A stretch of 64,000 nucleotides of DNA from Lyophyllum atratum (Eukaryota > Basidiomycota > Agaricomycetes > Agaricales > Lyophyllaceae), in NCBI GenBank assembly GCA_014905825.1, contig JACGCN010000007.1, positions 1,798,001-1,862,000 on the forward strand, written 5' to 3'. The notes below the pieces were generated by a model. It was not told where the DNA came from, ran no database searches, and saw only the letters and a list, made by a program, of their open reading frames with translations. Both the position numbers and the translations under genes were made by a program. This document shows positions 42,101 to 53,418 of the stretch, piece by piece (positions within the stretch are counted from its first letter, which is position 1; the number at the start of each line of letters is the position of its first letter).

Positions 42101-45100
42101 CCGTTCTTAATATTTAGAAAGCTGCTGGGCTATTCACACCCGGGACTATCGCATCAATGACCCTCAGAAATGCCAGATCTTGGTGACTGTTCCGGAGATG
42201 CTGTCCATTATGCTGCTTTCGCCTCCTCTTGCTCGGGTCTGGACCTCGAGGATCAAAAGGTATGCTCGCCAATGGTTGTTCAATCATGTTTCCGACAAAA
42301 CCCATGATTATTTAGCATCATCCTGGATGAAATTCACTCGATCGGTCAGCAAGAAGGTGGCGCTGTGTGGGAGCAGATTATTCTTCTTGCGCCATGTCCA
42401 ATCATGTATGCCTGTCCCGAGCCTCTATATTTACCAAATACTAACCTCGCTCTACTTTCGTAGTGGACTCTCTGCCACTATCGGCTCTCCCGACAGGTTT
42501 AACTCGTGGCTGGAATCTGTCCAAGAAGCGCATGGATATTCCCACAAGTTTATCCAATACCCCCATCGATACTCACACTTGCGCAAATTCTTTTACAACC
42601 TCACCGAGAACCCTAAGGCACACTTCGCGGGTTTGGCCACACACACACCATCAGAGCGGTCCAGATTCCTTCATCCTATATCTCTACTCGATTTCGGCGT
42701 TCGATCACTTCCTACAGACCTTGCTCTGGAGGCTCGCGATACCCTGAGCCTCTATGAAGCCTTGGCCGCTTATGAAGGTGCAGGAGAGTATGATGTGGCA
42801 AAACTGGAACCCATCGTTTTCTTTGCGTCGACGCCGGGCATGTTGAGGCAAAAGGATATTTTGCTGTACGAATCCAAGCTGAAGGCCATCATATCGACAT
42901 TGATCACGTTGTTTGATGCGCAAGCTCCCTCATCTCTTCACCACGTCATACGTCGACTGGAGGATCCCACCCTAGCTTCGGCCGGTACACTCCTTCATGC
43001 CGCGCCTTCGCGGGACATGTTCAGAAGCAACCTGATTTACCTCCTGGCCGACCTGAATTCCAGAGGCGAACTCGTAAGTACATTATCCTGCCAGGTCATC
43101 ATATGCTATAACGATTAGATGTAGCCCGCAATACTTTTCAATTTCGATCGCTCTGATTGCGAGCATATGGCTCAGTCGATTTTAGCTTCACTCGAGACAG
43201 CGGAGGAGACATGGCGGTCAAACAGCCCGGAATGGCAGAGAAAGCTGCAGGACTGGGAGAGTTGGAAACTGCGCTCAAAACAGCGAGAACGTCTGGCGGA
43301 ACGGGCACAAAGGCAGAAAAAGGATGACGATGCAGAACCTTCTTCTAGTGTTAACTCATCCTGGGAGAGCTCGTTCAATCCAGATGATCCGTCCCCGGAA
43401 TTTTCATTCGTAGGGGGGCATACGTCTTACTCGAAAGCGGATATCGAAGGAGAGATACGTGACCTGCACCGTTGGACATCTACCCAATCCTGGGCTTTGG
43501 ATGCGTTGAAGAGGGGAATTGCAGTTCATCACTCGGGTATGAATAAACGGTACCGAAGTTTAGTCGAAAGGTATGATGTTGCTTTGTCTTTGAAAACACA
43601 AATAACTCTGGTTTTATCCACACTTAGTCTGTTCAGGCTGGGCTTCGTTCGCGTTGTTATCGCAACAGGTAAGTGTTAAGGTCTTGCACAATATTTTGTC
43701 TTAATTGCTTCTACAGGGACGCTCGCACTGGGGATCAATGCTCCCACCAAAACGTCCATATTTTGTGGAGATTCTCCGTATTTGACTGCGCTACAGGTGG
43801 GATCTCCGTTCATTTTCGACGAAAATGCCATGTTCACGAGAATCATAGTACCGCCAATGTGCTGGCCGTGCTGGCCGCCGCGGATATGACTTGCTGGGTA
43901 ACGTTGTATTCTATGGAATGTCGTTAGAACGAGTCAAGCGGCTTGTTCTATCAAAATTACCATCGTTAGGCGGCAATTTCCCAATGACCTCGACTCTCAC
44001 GATCCGTCTTCTTAACCTCCTCGAAGGGTCAAACTATGCCCCTGTAGCGGTCAATGCCGTGAAGAGCATGATGGCTCTGCCGCACATCAGCTTTGGCTCG
44101 GACACAGGAAAGCAGCAGTTACTTCATCACCTCAGGTTCAGTATCGAATTCCTTCGGCGTAGTCGCCTTTTGGATCGGAAAGGAAAGCCAATGAATCTCT
44201 TTGCTATCGCGGCCCATCTTTATGTATGGCCCTGATCACGTTTCGCTACCGAATCTAACATTTCTGTCGCTTCAGTACACGGAACCAAGTAACTTTGCAC
44301 TTGTTGCCCTCTTCCAAGATGGCGTCCTTCACGACATTTGCGAAGAGCCATCGATCATCACTGCGCAAAACGACTTCATCATGCTCATGGCTCATCTATT
44401 CGGTCGCCGGTACCTCTCCAGAGTGTATGCGGAAAAGAAACACCTCGCCGCACTCGCCAAGAAGTACCCATCCATGATCGTCCTTCCGCCGCTGCCAAAA
44501 TTTGCTCATAAAGTTTTGACTACGCGGGCCGAAGACATCTTGCATGTCTTCGTCAATTATGCGGTGACTTATGCCACAGAGTACAAGGTGACGCTCGGTC
44601 CAGATGACACCCTCCCCTTGAGCAAGACAGATTACTCGGACAGGAATCCCCACTCCAATCCTCTACCAACCTTTCGTCGCTATCTCCAAGAGACTGCCAT
44701 TCCTGTTGTCGCCCGCTCTTCTTTTGCCGCAACTTCGGGTCACGGAGATAAATTCAGGACTGTGGAAGAGTTAGTCGATTCAGCACGGGACGGCCTGCAT
44801 CTGAATGGGCATGCGATACCATCACTAGATAAATTCCTCGCATCCGACAATCCTGACGAGAACGAGCACTCTTTGAATGCCTACCTATACGACTTCTATA
44901 TTCATGGCCAAGTGTCGAGTCTCGCAGCAGCGAACGGCATAAGGAAGGGCGATGTATGGTACCTCCTACAGGACTTCATGTTGACGTTGATGACAATCAA
45001 GTCGGCATTGGAACAGCTTCTAACAAAGGCATCGAAGGAGGCTTGCAGCATGAACACAGCGGGAGAAGCAGGGGAGGTCGACCTCGACAGCGGGTATGGG

Positions 45101-45259
45101 ACCTTCGATCCTGCCGAAACAGAAGATTCAGGAGCAGACGACGAGATAAAGAAAATCAAAAGACCGCTAGAGGTGACGGATGCTGATTGGCAAGTCTATA
45201 AAGTCGTCAGTGGTGCGACAGCAGAGTTCGACAAGAAGTACAAGGCCATGTGGGCATAA
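39103..45259 (+). CDS. DDX60/SKI2-like DExH-box RNA helicase
   Basis: Large multi-exon gene, roughly 1,700 residues after intron removal (estimate). ATG 39103 ([15 protein letters not shown]) starts the DDX60-type N-terminal region ([31 protein letters not shown]). The helicase core begins at 41765 with [20 protein letters not shown]. It then has Walker [10 protein letters not shown] (split by an intron near 41840), APTKALV, Walker B ILDEIH (about 42320) and GLSATIGSP. The second RecA domain shows [30 protein letters not shown] and the arginine-finger motif [12 protein letters not shown] (about 43865). The conserved DDX60 C-terminal half follows ([23 protein letters not shown]) and the protein ends [14 protein letters not shown]. 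Animal DDX60 is linked to antiviral RNA sensing and to selective translation silencing; the role in fungi is not settled. All helicase motifs look intact. Confidence 0.92.
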
Positions 45260-45585
45260 AGATGGTAAAATATCTTGTGCGCGTAATATGGGGAATGGAA
45301 GTTGCTGATACGGCAAGTAGCTCATAATCCGCTCTGGAGCTCGCGATCGCTTTTGAAGGCGTGCTAGGCAACCAGTGCGTCTTGACCAGGGAGACGAGGC
45401 CCTTGTGAAGGTTTATGAATAGGAGGTTTGTCTTTCTGCTACAAAGGCGATAATCGAGGACAGTAGAGGCAGTCGCTCTGTAATTCTACTGCTTCATGTA
45501 ACTGGTTCGGTTGCGTGGATTGTGATTGATGAGCAAGGAAAACACGCCAAGTACTGTTACAAGAACACCCCTCCATAAACAACTA
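45260..45585. other. Convergent 3' intergenic region
   Basis: About 330 bases between the 3' ends of the helicase and the Crinkler-like gene. Presumably holds both polyadenylation regions. Nothing else seen. Confidence 0.6.
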
Positions 45586-47913
45586 TCATTGCTGAACATG
45601 CAGATGCGCAAGTTCAAGCTGGTACCGGTCTCCCACTAGTGAGTCCACAGCAAGCGGAAACGGGAGTTTGAGCGAGACGTCAGGCGGTGTGACGGCGATG
45701 TACGTGATCTTTTCCACCCCCAGGTCCGTCAGATGCTTGATGCCCTTGTACTTCACACCATGATCCAATGCAACAGTCGCCTGCATGATGACCGCATGCT
45801 TCTTGTCCGTCTCTTCGTACAGGAAGGAGTCAAATGTTGGCTGGTTGCGTGTGAAGGGGTAATAGTACCCAGGGGTGAGGGTTTCCTTCCGCGGCGTGGT
45901 AAAGGTATGTTTGTCGATGGCCGTGGGCGAAGCGTCAGCGGGCTTATTTGTGGTAATTGAAAATCCGTTGGCACTGATGGAAAGATAGCGTATCTCCTCA
46001 TTCTCCACCTTCGCTGCACTCCAAATCTTGTTTTTTTTACCCTGGCCGGACTCCACCATCTTCTTCAGAACCCAGACACCCCCGGCGATAAACACCTTGT
46101 GGATCCCTCCATCCAAAAGATAGCCGGCAAGGGTTTTCGTCTGGGGATGCTGGGAATAGCGCCGGTAGAGTCGATCGCGGGCATCCTCATTGGTTTTGTC
46201 GAAGGCGTGAACAAGAAGCCCCATGATGTGATGTGATGCAGGGTATATCACAGGGAGCCGGCGAGAATCGGACGGACGTATGAGAAGGATCGAATGGGAC
46301 GTAGTATGCTCGTAGTTCATGAACTTGGCCTTAGTGAGCATATGTTCTAATTGATCCTCGTTCAAATCCTGGACCAGGGCTCGCACACGCGTTCCATATT
46401 CTTCTAAGAGTTCTCGTGATTCCGAGTTGATATAGGCAGGACGTGCACATGGACCATATTGATGAAAAAACTCGGCGAGGAGGGCTACTGGACAGATTGT
46501 AGGTTGCAATTGCCGACTAGATCAAGTCAGAGTTTTCCATTCCCTGTGAGATGATGTCGACATACCCAGCGATCAGCTCTGACAATGTGAATGGCTGGAG
46601 GATGAACTCGGGAGCTTTGATATTTTGTTTCTTTTTCCATTCTAGGCGGTTTGCTCGGGGGGATGGCGTCTGAACAACAAATATCTCAGATGTCAGATAA
46701 AGAGGGTTCACACGCGTTAGGTCTAGGTTCGAGTCAATCAGAGCCCAGATAGGGAATGGACCGTCCACCTCGCACGCCTTCTTGAAGCCACGGATGATGT
46801 CTTCATTTAGATCGGTCATGATTCTTTCGACGCCGGAGCCGTTGAACAGCAACGTCGAACGAGGCCCAACCTGGTAGATAGTGGGTAATTTTGCGTGGAG
46901 ACGCAGGATAAGGACCAGCGGGAGCCATGCCGTTTTACCTGGGCAAAACAGAATTAGATACAAACGCGATCGAAGCAGTAATGTTTGCGTACCGATCCCC
47001 GGATGACCCGTGAGGATGAAACCTGCAGACTTGACCGTGTGGCTACGTTGGTTGAGAAATGGGTTTTCGGGCCTGGACTGATCATCAGGGTTGTGGATTG
47101 TAGAAGCTTGCCATCCCACAGCTCGGAATAGAGCTCGCAACGCCTCGAAATAGTCGTCGCGGAGAAGAGTAGATTGCAGAGGGAGTGGAAGAGCGGACAC
47201 CATGTCGGGCGGAATTTGTAAAGTCCAGAATTTCGCCGGGACTAGAACATCCGGGTCGTCGAGGGTTTCATCTGTTAACAGCTCCTGCAGCACAAAAAAG
47301 GGGACCTGTTCTGGAGAAGCATTCCAAAGTGCCTTCCAGAATGCATCTACGCGGAGTCAGCGATGCGAAAAGAAGATGTACTGGAGTCGACGGTAAAAGA
47401 AGGCTCACTTTCGACATCCGTGTACTCTCCTACGACGCGGCGGCGCTTGGGCTCAGGCCCTCCTGCGTGCGCTTTAGCATCCGTACCAAGGCCCATCATG
47501 GTGAACAATGAGAGCTTACCATCATCGCTATATGGGTAGCACGCAAGAAGGTGGATATTCCCCATCCCAGTGAGATCCTTTGCGTCGAAATAAGAGGACA
47601 CCGGGTTCCCAGGGTTGAGGAATTCAGCCTTGCCATCTTGCTCCTCGCCCGTATCCATATCAAGACGAAACACTGACAATGCATTGCGAAGATCCGGGGG
47701 CTTGGCAGTGGGAATAGGAGGCTTGAGCTTCCAGAGGACGATATCTGCAGCGCGTACGCTGGCTGCACGACCAGGCCCACGGTCTACGATTTTTTGGGCG
47801 AGGTCGTACACGGAAGCATCTGAAGCGATGTCGACGTAAACCTCTGCGCCGATGGGTTCATATGCGCTGTCCGTACTTGCGACGCCCAAGAAAAGGATGC
47901 GTAGGTTGCTCAT
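45586..47913 (-). CDS. Crinkler-type (CRN) protein: header, P-loop NTPase, REase-like C-terminus
   Basis: Starts MSNLRILFLGV at 47913. The first ~110 residues look like the ubiquitin-like Crinkler header domain (AADIVLWKLKPP, NALSVFRLD, IHLLACYP). An intron near 47407 leads to FWKALWNASPEQVPFFVL. A Walker A motif, GHPGIGKTAW, is split by an intron at about 46939-46993. The NTPase part continues (RSTLLFNGSG, PIWALIDS). An intron with donor GTATGT at about 46565 joins ELIAG to RQLQPTICPVALLAEFF. The C-terminal part ends with DSFLYEETDKKHAVIMQATVA...HGVKYKGIKHL. That resembles the PD-(D/E)xK nuclease-like end (Q-x-T ... H-x-x-K) of CR-family NTPase-nuclease proteins described in eukaryotes, including free-living fungi. 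No signal peptide. Genomic conflict or self/non-self roles have been proposed for such proteins; here function is inferred only from architecture. Confidence 0.75.
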
Positions 47914-48235
47914 TGACAGGGAACAGACGTCGAAGGGCGTAGGAACTTGAATTCGGGACCCGCTCCTAATCTGTGCTGTATAAACGCCCGAAATGCGCCT
48001 TTCCGTACGACCAAGCTGACAGTCCCGCCAAACATCCGAGACCTAAAGAGAAAACAAGCGGACAACAAAGCGTAACGTTATGCGGTGATACGTGGAAAGC
48101 GAGAGATGCGGGGGATGAGAATAATGGCTATGCTAGACTATGTCCGTGAATGCAGGTTTGGTTAAGTGCGTGGTAAAGAAAACGTGAGGGAGAGGTATAG
48201 GGGGGAAACCGGTTTTAGATCCCTCGAGACGAAAA
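47914..48235. other. Intergenic between CRN-type gene and DUF6699 gene
   Basis: Upstream region of the minus-strand CRN-type gene and 3' flank of the next minus-strand gene. No gene seen. Confidence 0.6.
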
Positions 48236-49435
48236 TCATGCCAATCCAACAAACATCATCCATCCCTCGCGGTTTGGATGGGGCTCTAGACCTCTGAACA
48301 TGCAATGCGTGCCCAGGACGTCAAGGCGTCGTGCATGTTGCCCACGGGTATGACCCCATCGCGATTCGAATGCGATCCTAGCTGCGTTTTGACGGTGGTA
48401 GTGTCCCTCCCATGATTGGAATTCGACGACACTGAGATACTGTTGGAAGTTTTCGTGGACCTTGTCAAGAACATCCTTGACCGTTACCCCGTCCTCGTTG
48501 ACGACGTAGAAAGGCCAGAAATGCTCGGGGTAAGGATCGTCGGCGATGGCGTTGATGTACATGTGGGTAAGAAACGGGTATGTCGCAGGTTGTGCCTTGT
48601 CTGCCCTGGTCAATGGTATGAGAACGTCGGTTTGTCCCATGTAGCAATCCGCCGAAGATTCCGAAATGTCCCAGTCAAGATGAGGCCGACCGAAAGTGAT
48701 GTGTTGCAGGAATGGGTTGAGCTGGCACTTCCAAGGGAATGACAAGGGAGCACCCTTTCGCAGTTCTAACCATCTCTGAGGGCGTGGAGGAAGGGCTGGA
48801 TGCCGAAGACCGCGTATCCATCGCTCGGGGCGAACAGACTGCATCTCATCTTTAAGACTCCTGAAAACCTCCTCAACATTGACATTAGGCGGTACATCTC
48901 TCGCTGGAGCTGCGAACAGGAGTTTTAGACGAGCTGATTACCCTGAGGAGTGATTGTAGCTTACGATAGTTTTTAATATGCTGACCATGCAACTTCGGGT
49001 AAGCGTAGTAACCCCATGCCTTCCACTCTCGTAATGCGACCTCGTCTATCCGTGGATCCTTTTTGACGCGAGGTCTCGAGTCTGGAGCTTCAGCTTCGGG
49101 CACGCTGCCTAGATGTTGGTTATTTCGGACTGTAATGCGCTGATAAAGGGATACTCACTAATCTTGTCGGCTAACCTGTGCAACACTCGTGAAAGCAGGA
49201 CCCGTTTACGCTTTGGCTGGCGTGTCGTAGGTTTGAGTGATAGTTTGACAGGTTTGGGCTTTGGTGGGCTCATATGTTGTTGCGTTTCCGGAAACACAAG
49301 CGGCCGAATGTAAACATATGGCGCCGTCTGTGGTTTGTCCAACTCGGGACTACCAACCCAGGGAGCCGATAAGTCCATGACAGGTCGATACCATCCCCCA
49401 TGTTGCATCCATAGCGGCTTAGACTCCGCCAACAT
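48236..49435 (-). CDS. DUF6699-type protein, function unknown
   Basis: Starts MLAESKPLWMQHGGWYRP at 49435. Three exons: one to about 49170, a middle one at about 49103-48965 (VPEAEAPDSRPRV...KLHGQHIKNYRK) and the last from about 48910 to the stop at 48236. The last exon has the pattern I associate with the Agaricomycete DUF6699 domain. It includes LNPFLQH, LDWDIS, a QPATYPFLTHMYI strand, WPFYVVNEDGVTVKDVLDKVHENFQQYLS and LGTHCMFRGLEPHPNREGW. Families with this domain are expanded in mushrooms and have no known function. The N-terminal half is basic and Pro-rich (KPKPVKLSLKP, RQPKRKR), possibly a nuclear signal. No catalytic motif was recognised. Confidence 0.7.
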
Positions 49436-52269
49436 CGAGATTGCGCTGGGAGAGAAGGGGGGAGGAAAGTTTCGAGGGTGTACTGTCGAATGAGACACGA
49501 GGATAGAGAGAAAACACGAGGCTCAGGTCTGAGTTCGTCACGGGCGGTGCAGGCCTTCGCGTATTATGGCGATGCTGTGGAAGACTCAGCGAAGCCTGAC
49601 AGGAATATAGCAATGGTTACAAGCCACCTGTACAACGCCCTGTACAACAATGGTAGGGGTGCCAGCCACACTTCGTGAAAACAAGGCCTGTGCATTCCGC
49701 CACCCAAGGGGGTCGGGAAAATGGGTATTCTTGATGATCACTGATGTGAAGAACGACGTCGCAAATGCCCGAAGCTGATAGTGATAAGATAACGCGTTTA
49801 TCTGATTGTAGTGATCATGCGGTAGTTGCAAACAATGAAGCCATCTTCATTGGCGTGAACGACTGTGACGTCTCTCTTTTCCATATTTGCTCGCAAATTA
49901 TCAACGCAACAAACAGGGGAAGGATCGCACCATGCCACCATCTCTCAAATCCGAAGAGTACTCACTTCGATTCGTTGAGGTTACGATTTTCGGAATGACA
50001 TTAGAGGGAGAAATGTATGACTATTCCTCAATCTAGTTGACATGGGTTTATATTACGAATGCTCTACCAGCGCCAGTATCATGTTCGAGGAAGGCATGTG
50101 GCTCCTTCCAGGAGAGTTGGCAAGCCAGAATAAATGAAACGAGACACCTCAACAAGCTTCCAAAGGCACAAACAAACATACGAATGGACGCGCAAGGTCG
50201 ACGGCTATGTGTTCGGTAGCCTTCAACGAGCTTTGGCAGCCATCTCGGGTTTCGATCTGATAATTGGCTTTGGTACCAGAACCTTGAAAGACTCCAATAC
50301 ATCGAGGACGACTCGGTGCTCGATAGGGTGGTAAGCAGATGAATATGAAATTCGTTAATCAATAGTACATCCATCTCGAGAACTTTGACCTTACTTCTCC
50401 TCTGAACTTTGTCCACATACATAACAGTCCATGTGCATTTAATTTTGCCGCAACTATGCCATGCCGTACCCAACTTGAAAGAGCTACCAGTCGAAAGTCT
50501 GATGCTGGGAAGACCTCAGCGGGCGATAAGCCCCAGAAAGGAAATCCGAAAGGGATTTCCTGGAAGGTTAATAAGCTCGCGCTAACGCTAATTCGAACGT
50601 CTCTGGGCACCAACAGGATCCTTCTGTAGGTCCGTGTTGATCACTGTATATTGTATATCGCGGATGTGAATCAAGGTCATGGGTACCATCCTGCGCAGGG
50701 CACGTAAGGAAAAACCCGTGAAAAACGGGAAAGCCACATATGGCGGGCTTCGGCGCATGATGGGAATCGCCGGAGGAGAAACGGATTCCCCGTACGTCGT
50801 AAAACGTGTTGCATCCACAGCGAGTTGGGACCTGGGATTATTTGTGGGCGATGAGAAGGACGATGGCTGACAGAACAAGTGACAGTCGCGACTGAAAGGG
50901 CCATGGAATCCAAGTCATCAATCTGGGGTCGGGATCTGTCAAGGACGTGCCACGTGTCTCGACCAGCGGGCGAAAGCGCCCTACTAAGATTGCCGAATTG
51001 GCGCAGGATTTGCTCATACGTGCGAGCGGGTCCTCGGGGGTTGATGTCCTGGACGACTTCGATGGCGAAAATGCCCTTCCGAATGGCTAAAACAGTGGGG
51101 ACCCCGCGTGGTGCCAGGAAGCATGGGCAGTTTGGTGGGCAAAGTCCATGTTGGTAGCGGTTACCAAATATGGTGGATCGTCAGGAACGATGATGGGATT
51201 GCGCGTATACCATGGCGCTCATCGTCATGCGCGGAGGAGGGCCAATAAAGTCTTGTTGTGGTCGACTTGACCTCGGAGGCTCGGGTACTAACGGACAGAC
51301 ACGTCCGTCCGGTTGCGCGTGATAGTACTAATGAGGACTTCTCGTCTCGAGGATATATATACCAAACGCAGCTATCTTCGAATGTGGATTAGGCGATACG
51401 CGCAATCACGATTTGAGGTGCAGATGATACAGATACGGGGTCTCGATGAGTCTGACAGTAATCATTGGGTGTGTCGGCTGTTCTGCGTGTTCGAAGAAGG
51501 TCCAAAGAAGGGTACAGACTGAAGGCCTGAACAGATATGATCGGTGTGGCAGTGGCGATAGCAATGTCATGATACCTTCCGGCGTACACAGTAATCCAGA
51601 AACCGGACCAGGCGGTGACTTGTAATTGTGGGTCGCGCTTTGTGGGTGGACAAGCCATGCGAGGGAGCAAAAAGTAGGGTTATGGTGGATGATGCCAATT
51701 ATCCGCAATTTTCGTCTGATCATGACCATCAATAAGGGGGCAACAGCATGGAAGACGACGCCCATGGATATCCGAAGGTTTCCTGAGATTTAGGGTGGAG
51801 ATTATACGAAACGATTCTCGTCCATGTTCCTGTGATGCGCCATCTGTCGAACGAAGCCTCGAGAAGACGCAGAAGGAGGGCGGAGAATGAAGGGTGGGGT
51901 CCTTGAAGCACTGTCCCAACATCGATGGCAGGAAGCCATGGCAACTGGGAAGCATGATCTCTCATGATGGGGAATATCGACCGAGCGCGGAATGAGGTGT
52001 AGATGAGGTAGCTGAGAAGTGAACCGCAAAACTCAAATGGACACTATGGTAGCGATGTATGTTATCATGGTAAACGATAGTCGATAGAAGTGAGTTCGTC
52101 CGATTCCGAGTGAGGTCGGGAGACGACCGCGACAAGGAGTTCTTAGAATGCTTGCAGTCTCGGGTACGCTGAAGCAGCCCAGGTCAGCTATTTCAATCTT
52201 TGTAGTAAAAATAGATTTACTCACGAGTGCGGGTGTAAACTATGCAAAGACAACGATTAAACGAGTGAG
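49436..52269. other. 2.8-kb stretch without a recognisable gene
   Basis: Only short frames. A plus-strand series at 50460-50625 (Lys-rich) and 50679-50870 (MGTILRRARKEKPVKNGK), plus one around 50985-51090 (KIAELAQDLLI), might be remains or exons of a fast-evolving gene. I find no domain and no consistent splicing. Confidence 0.4.
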
Positions 52270-53418
52270 CTAATGAAACATGGCGGTGGCCTCACGTCGC
52301 TCGGTAAGATCTCCCTCATACGACACGTAGCCTTCCCGCTGTATAAGGTCAATCTCCCACTCCACGAGCTTCTTCTTCGCGAGCAGAGTCCTTTCCACCC
52401 GCAGCTGCTCCACCACTTCCTCCCTGTACAACAGAACCTCGCACAAGTCGTCTTTATTGTGAACATCGCGCCAAGCAGTTGCTCGGTCCCAGACACTATT
52501 CTGGCCCTTGACCATATCCTCCCACTCCATGTGTGGGCTGCGGAAATGAGGGAGGACTATGAACCGCTTGTCCTCAAGGCACGGCGCCAATATACGCATC
52601 CACTGCTTGAGTCTGTCGTCGTAAAAGTCTTCGGCGTCGAGAACGAAAACGAATAGGTGTAGCTGCTGTGTTACCTCGAGGAGCTCGAGGAAATTTTCTG
52701 CGATGATCGATATGACTTCGGCCGGGTGGTTCATACGTGTATGGACGGCGAGATGGGTCAGCTGTGGGAGATCTGTCACGAAAGAACTTCGGTGGCCGTG
52801 GAGCGTAGATGTATAGAGGTGGGTGACGTGTCGAAATATGGAGTCATGGTAGTTGACGAGGTGCGGCGAGCCGAAATGTAAGATCATCATGTTTTTAGGA
52901 TGGATGGGGTGCTTTCGTAACCAATGCGCGTTGGCCGAAAGGTTCTGACCAGTTATGACGAGATTATGGAGCCGTGTAAACGCCGGGGCGACGTTCGCTA
53001 GTGCTGTCTCGACTGATGGAAGCCGAGTATTGACGACTAACGCGAGCGACTCGATTGCATAGGTGGATAGAGGGCAAGGGAAGTTGTGAAGGTCTGACTT
53101 CAATGCTGGTATATGGAGCTTCCGTTTGGGAAGTAGAGTAGATGCGAAGCGTGTTATGTGGTCCGGGGTGGTAAATGTAAGGGTGTGGAATAGTAATGGC
53201 AGGACCCAGACATTTGTGTACCGCGAGATGAGTCGAAGGTCGAGAGCCGTCTTGATGTCCATGGACGCCAGGTATAAGATAATTTCTCTCGTCAGTTCGG
53301 TGGGAAGGCGAGACCACACAGTAGGGGAAATAGCACTGAAAAGCGTCGCTGTCAGGACATATGAGCTTTAAAGCTTGGATGATGCTAACCATTGCTTCGT
53401 AAAAGACGTGCAGATCAT
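52270..53418 (-). CDS. F-box-like protein
   Basis: Two exons: 53418-53390 (29 nt, MICTSFTKQ) and 53335-52270, joined through a 54-nt GT-AG intron, giving 364 residues. The joined N-terminus reads AISPTVWSRLPTELTREIILYLASMDIKTALDLRLIS, which fits an F-box, the Skp1-binding motif of SCF ubiquitin ligases. It is followed by leucine-rich segments (LPQLTHLAVHTR, FTRLHNLVITG) that could form a substrate-recognition surface. The C-terminus is rich in charged helices (EEVVEQLRVERTLLAKKKLVEWE). F-box genes are strongly expanded in mushrooms and targets cannot be predicted. The short first exon was chosen because no in-frame ATG precedes the F-box in the main exon, and this junction restores the frame exactly. 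Confidence 0.78.

Noticed and set aside
49436..52269. Possible transposase or reverse-transcriptase remnants in the empty stretch
   Set aside because: I looked for YxDD, DDE-type blocks, zinc knuckles and terminal repeats and saw none.
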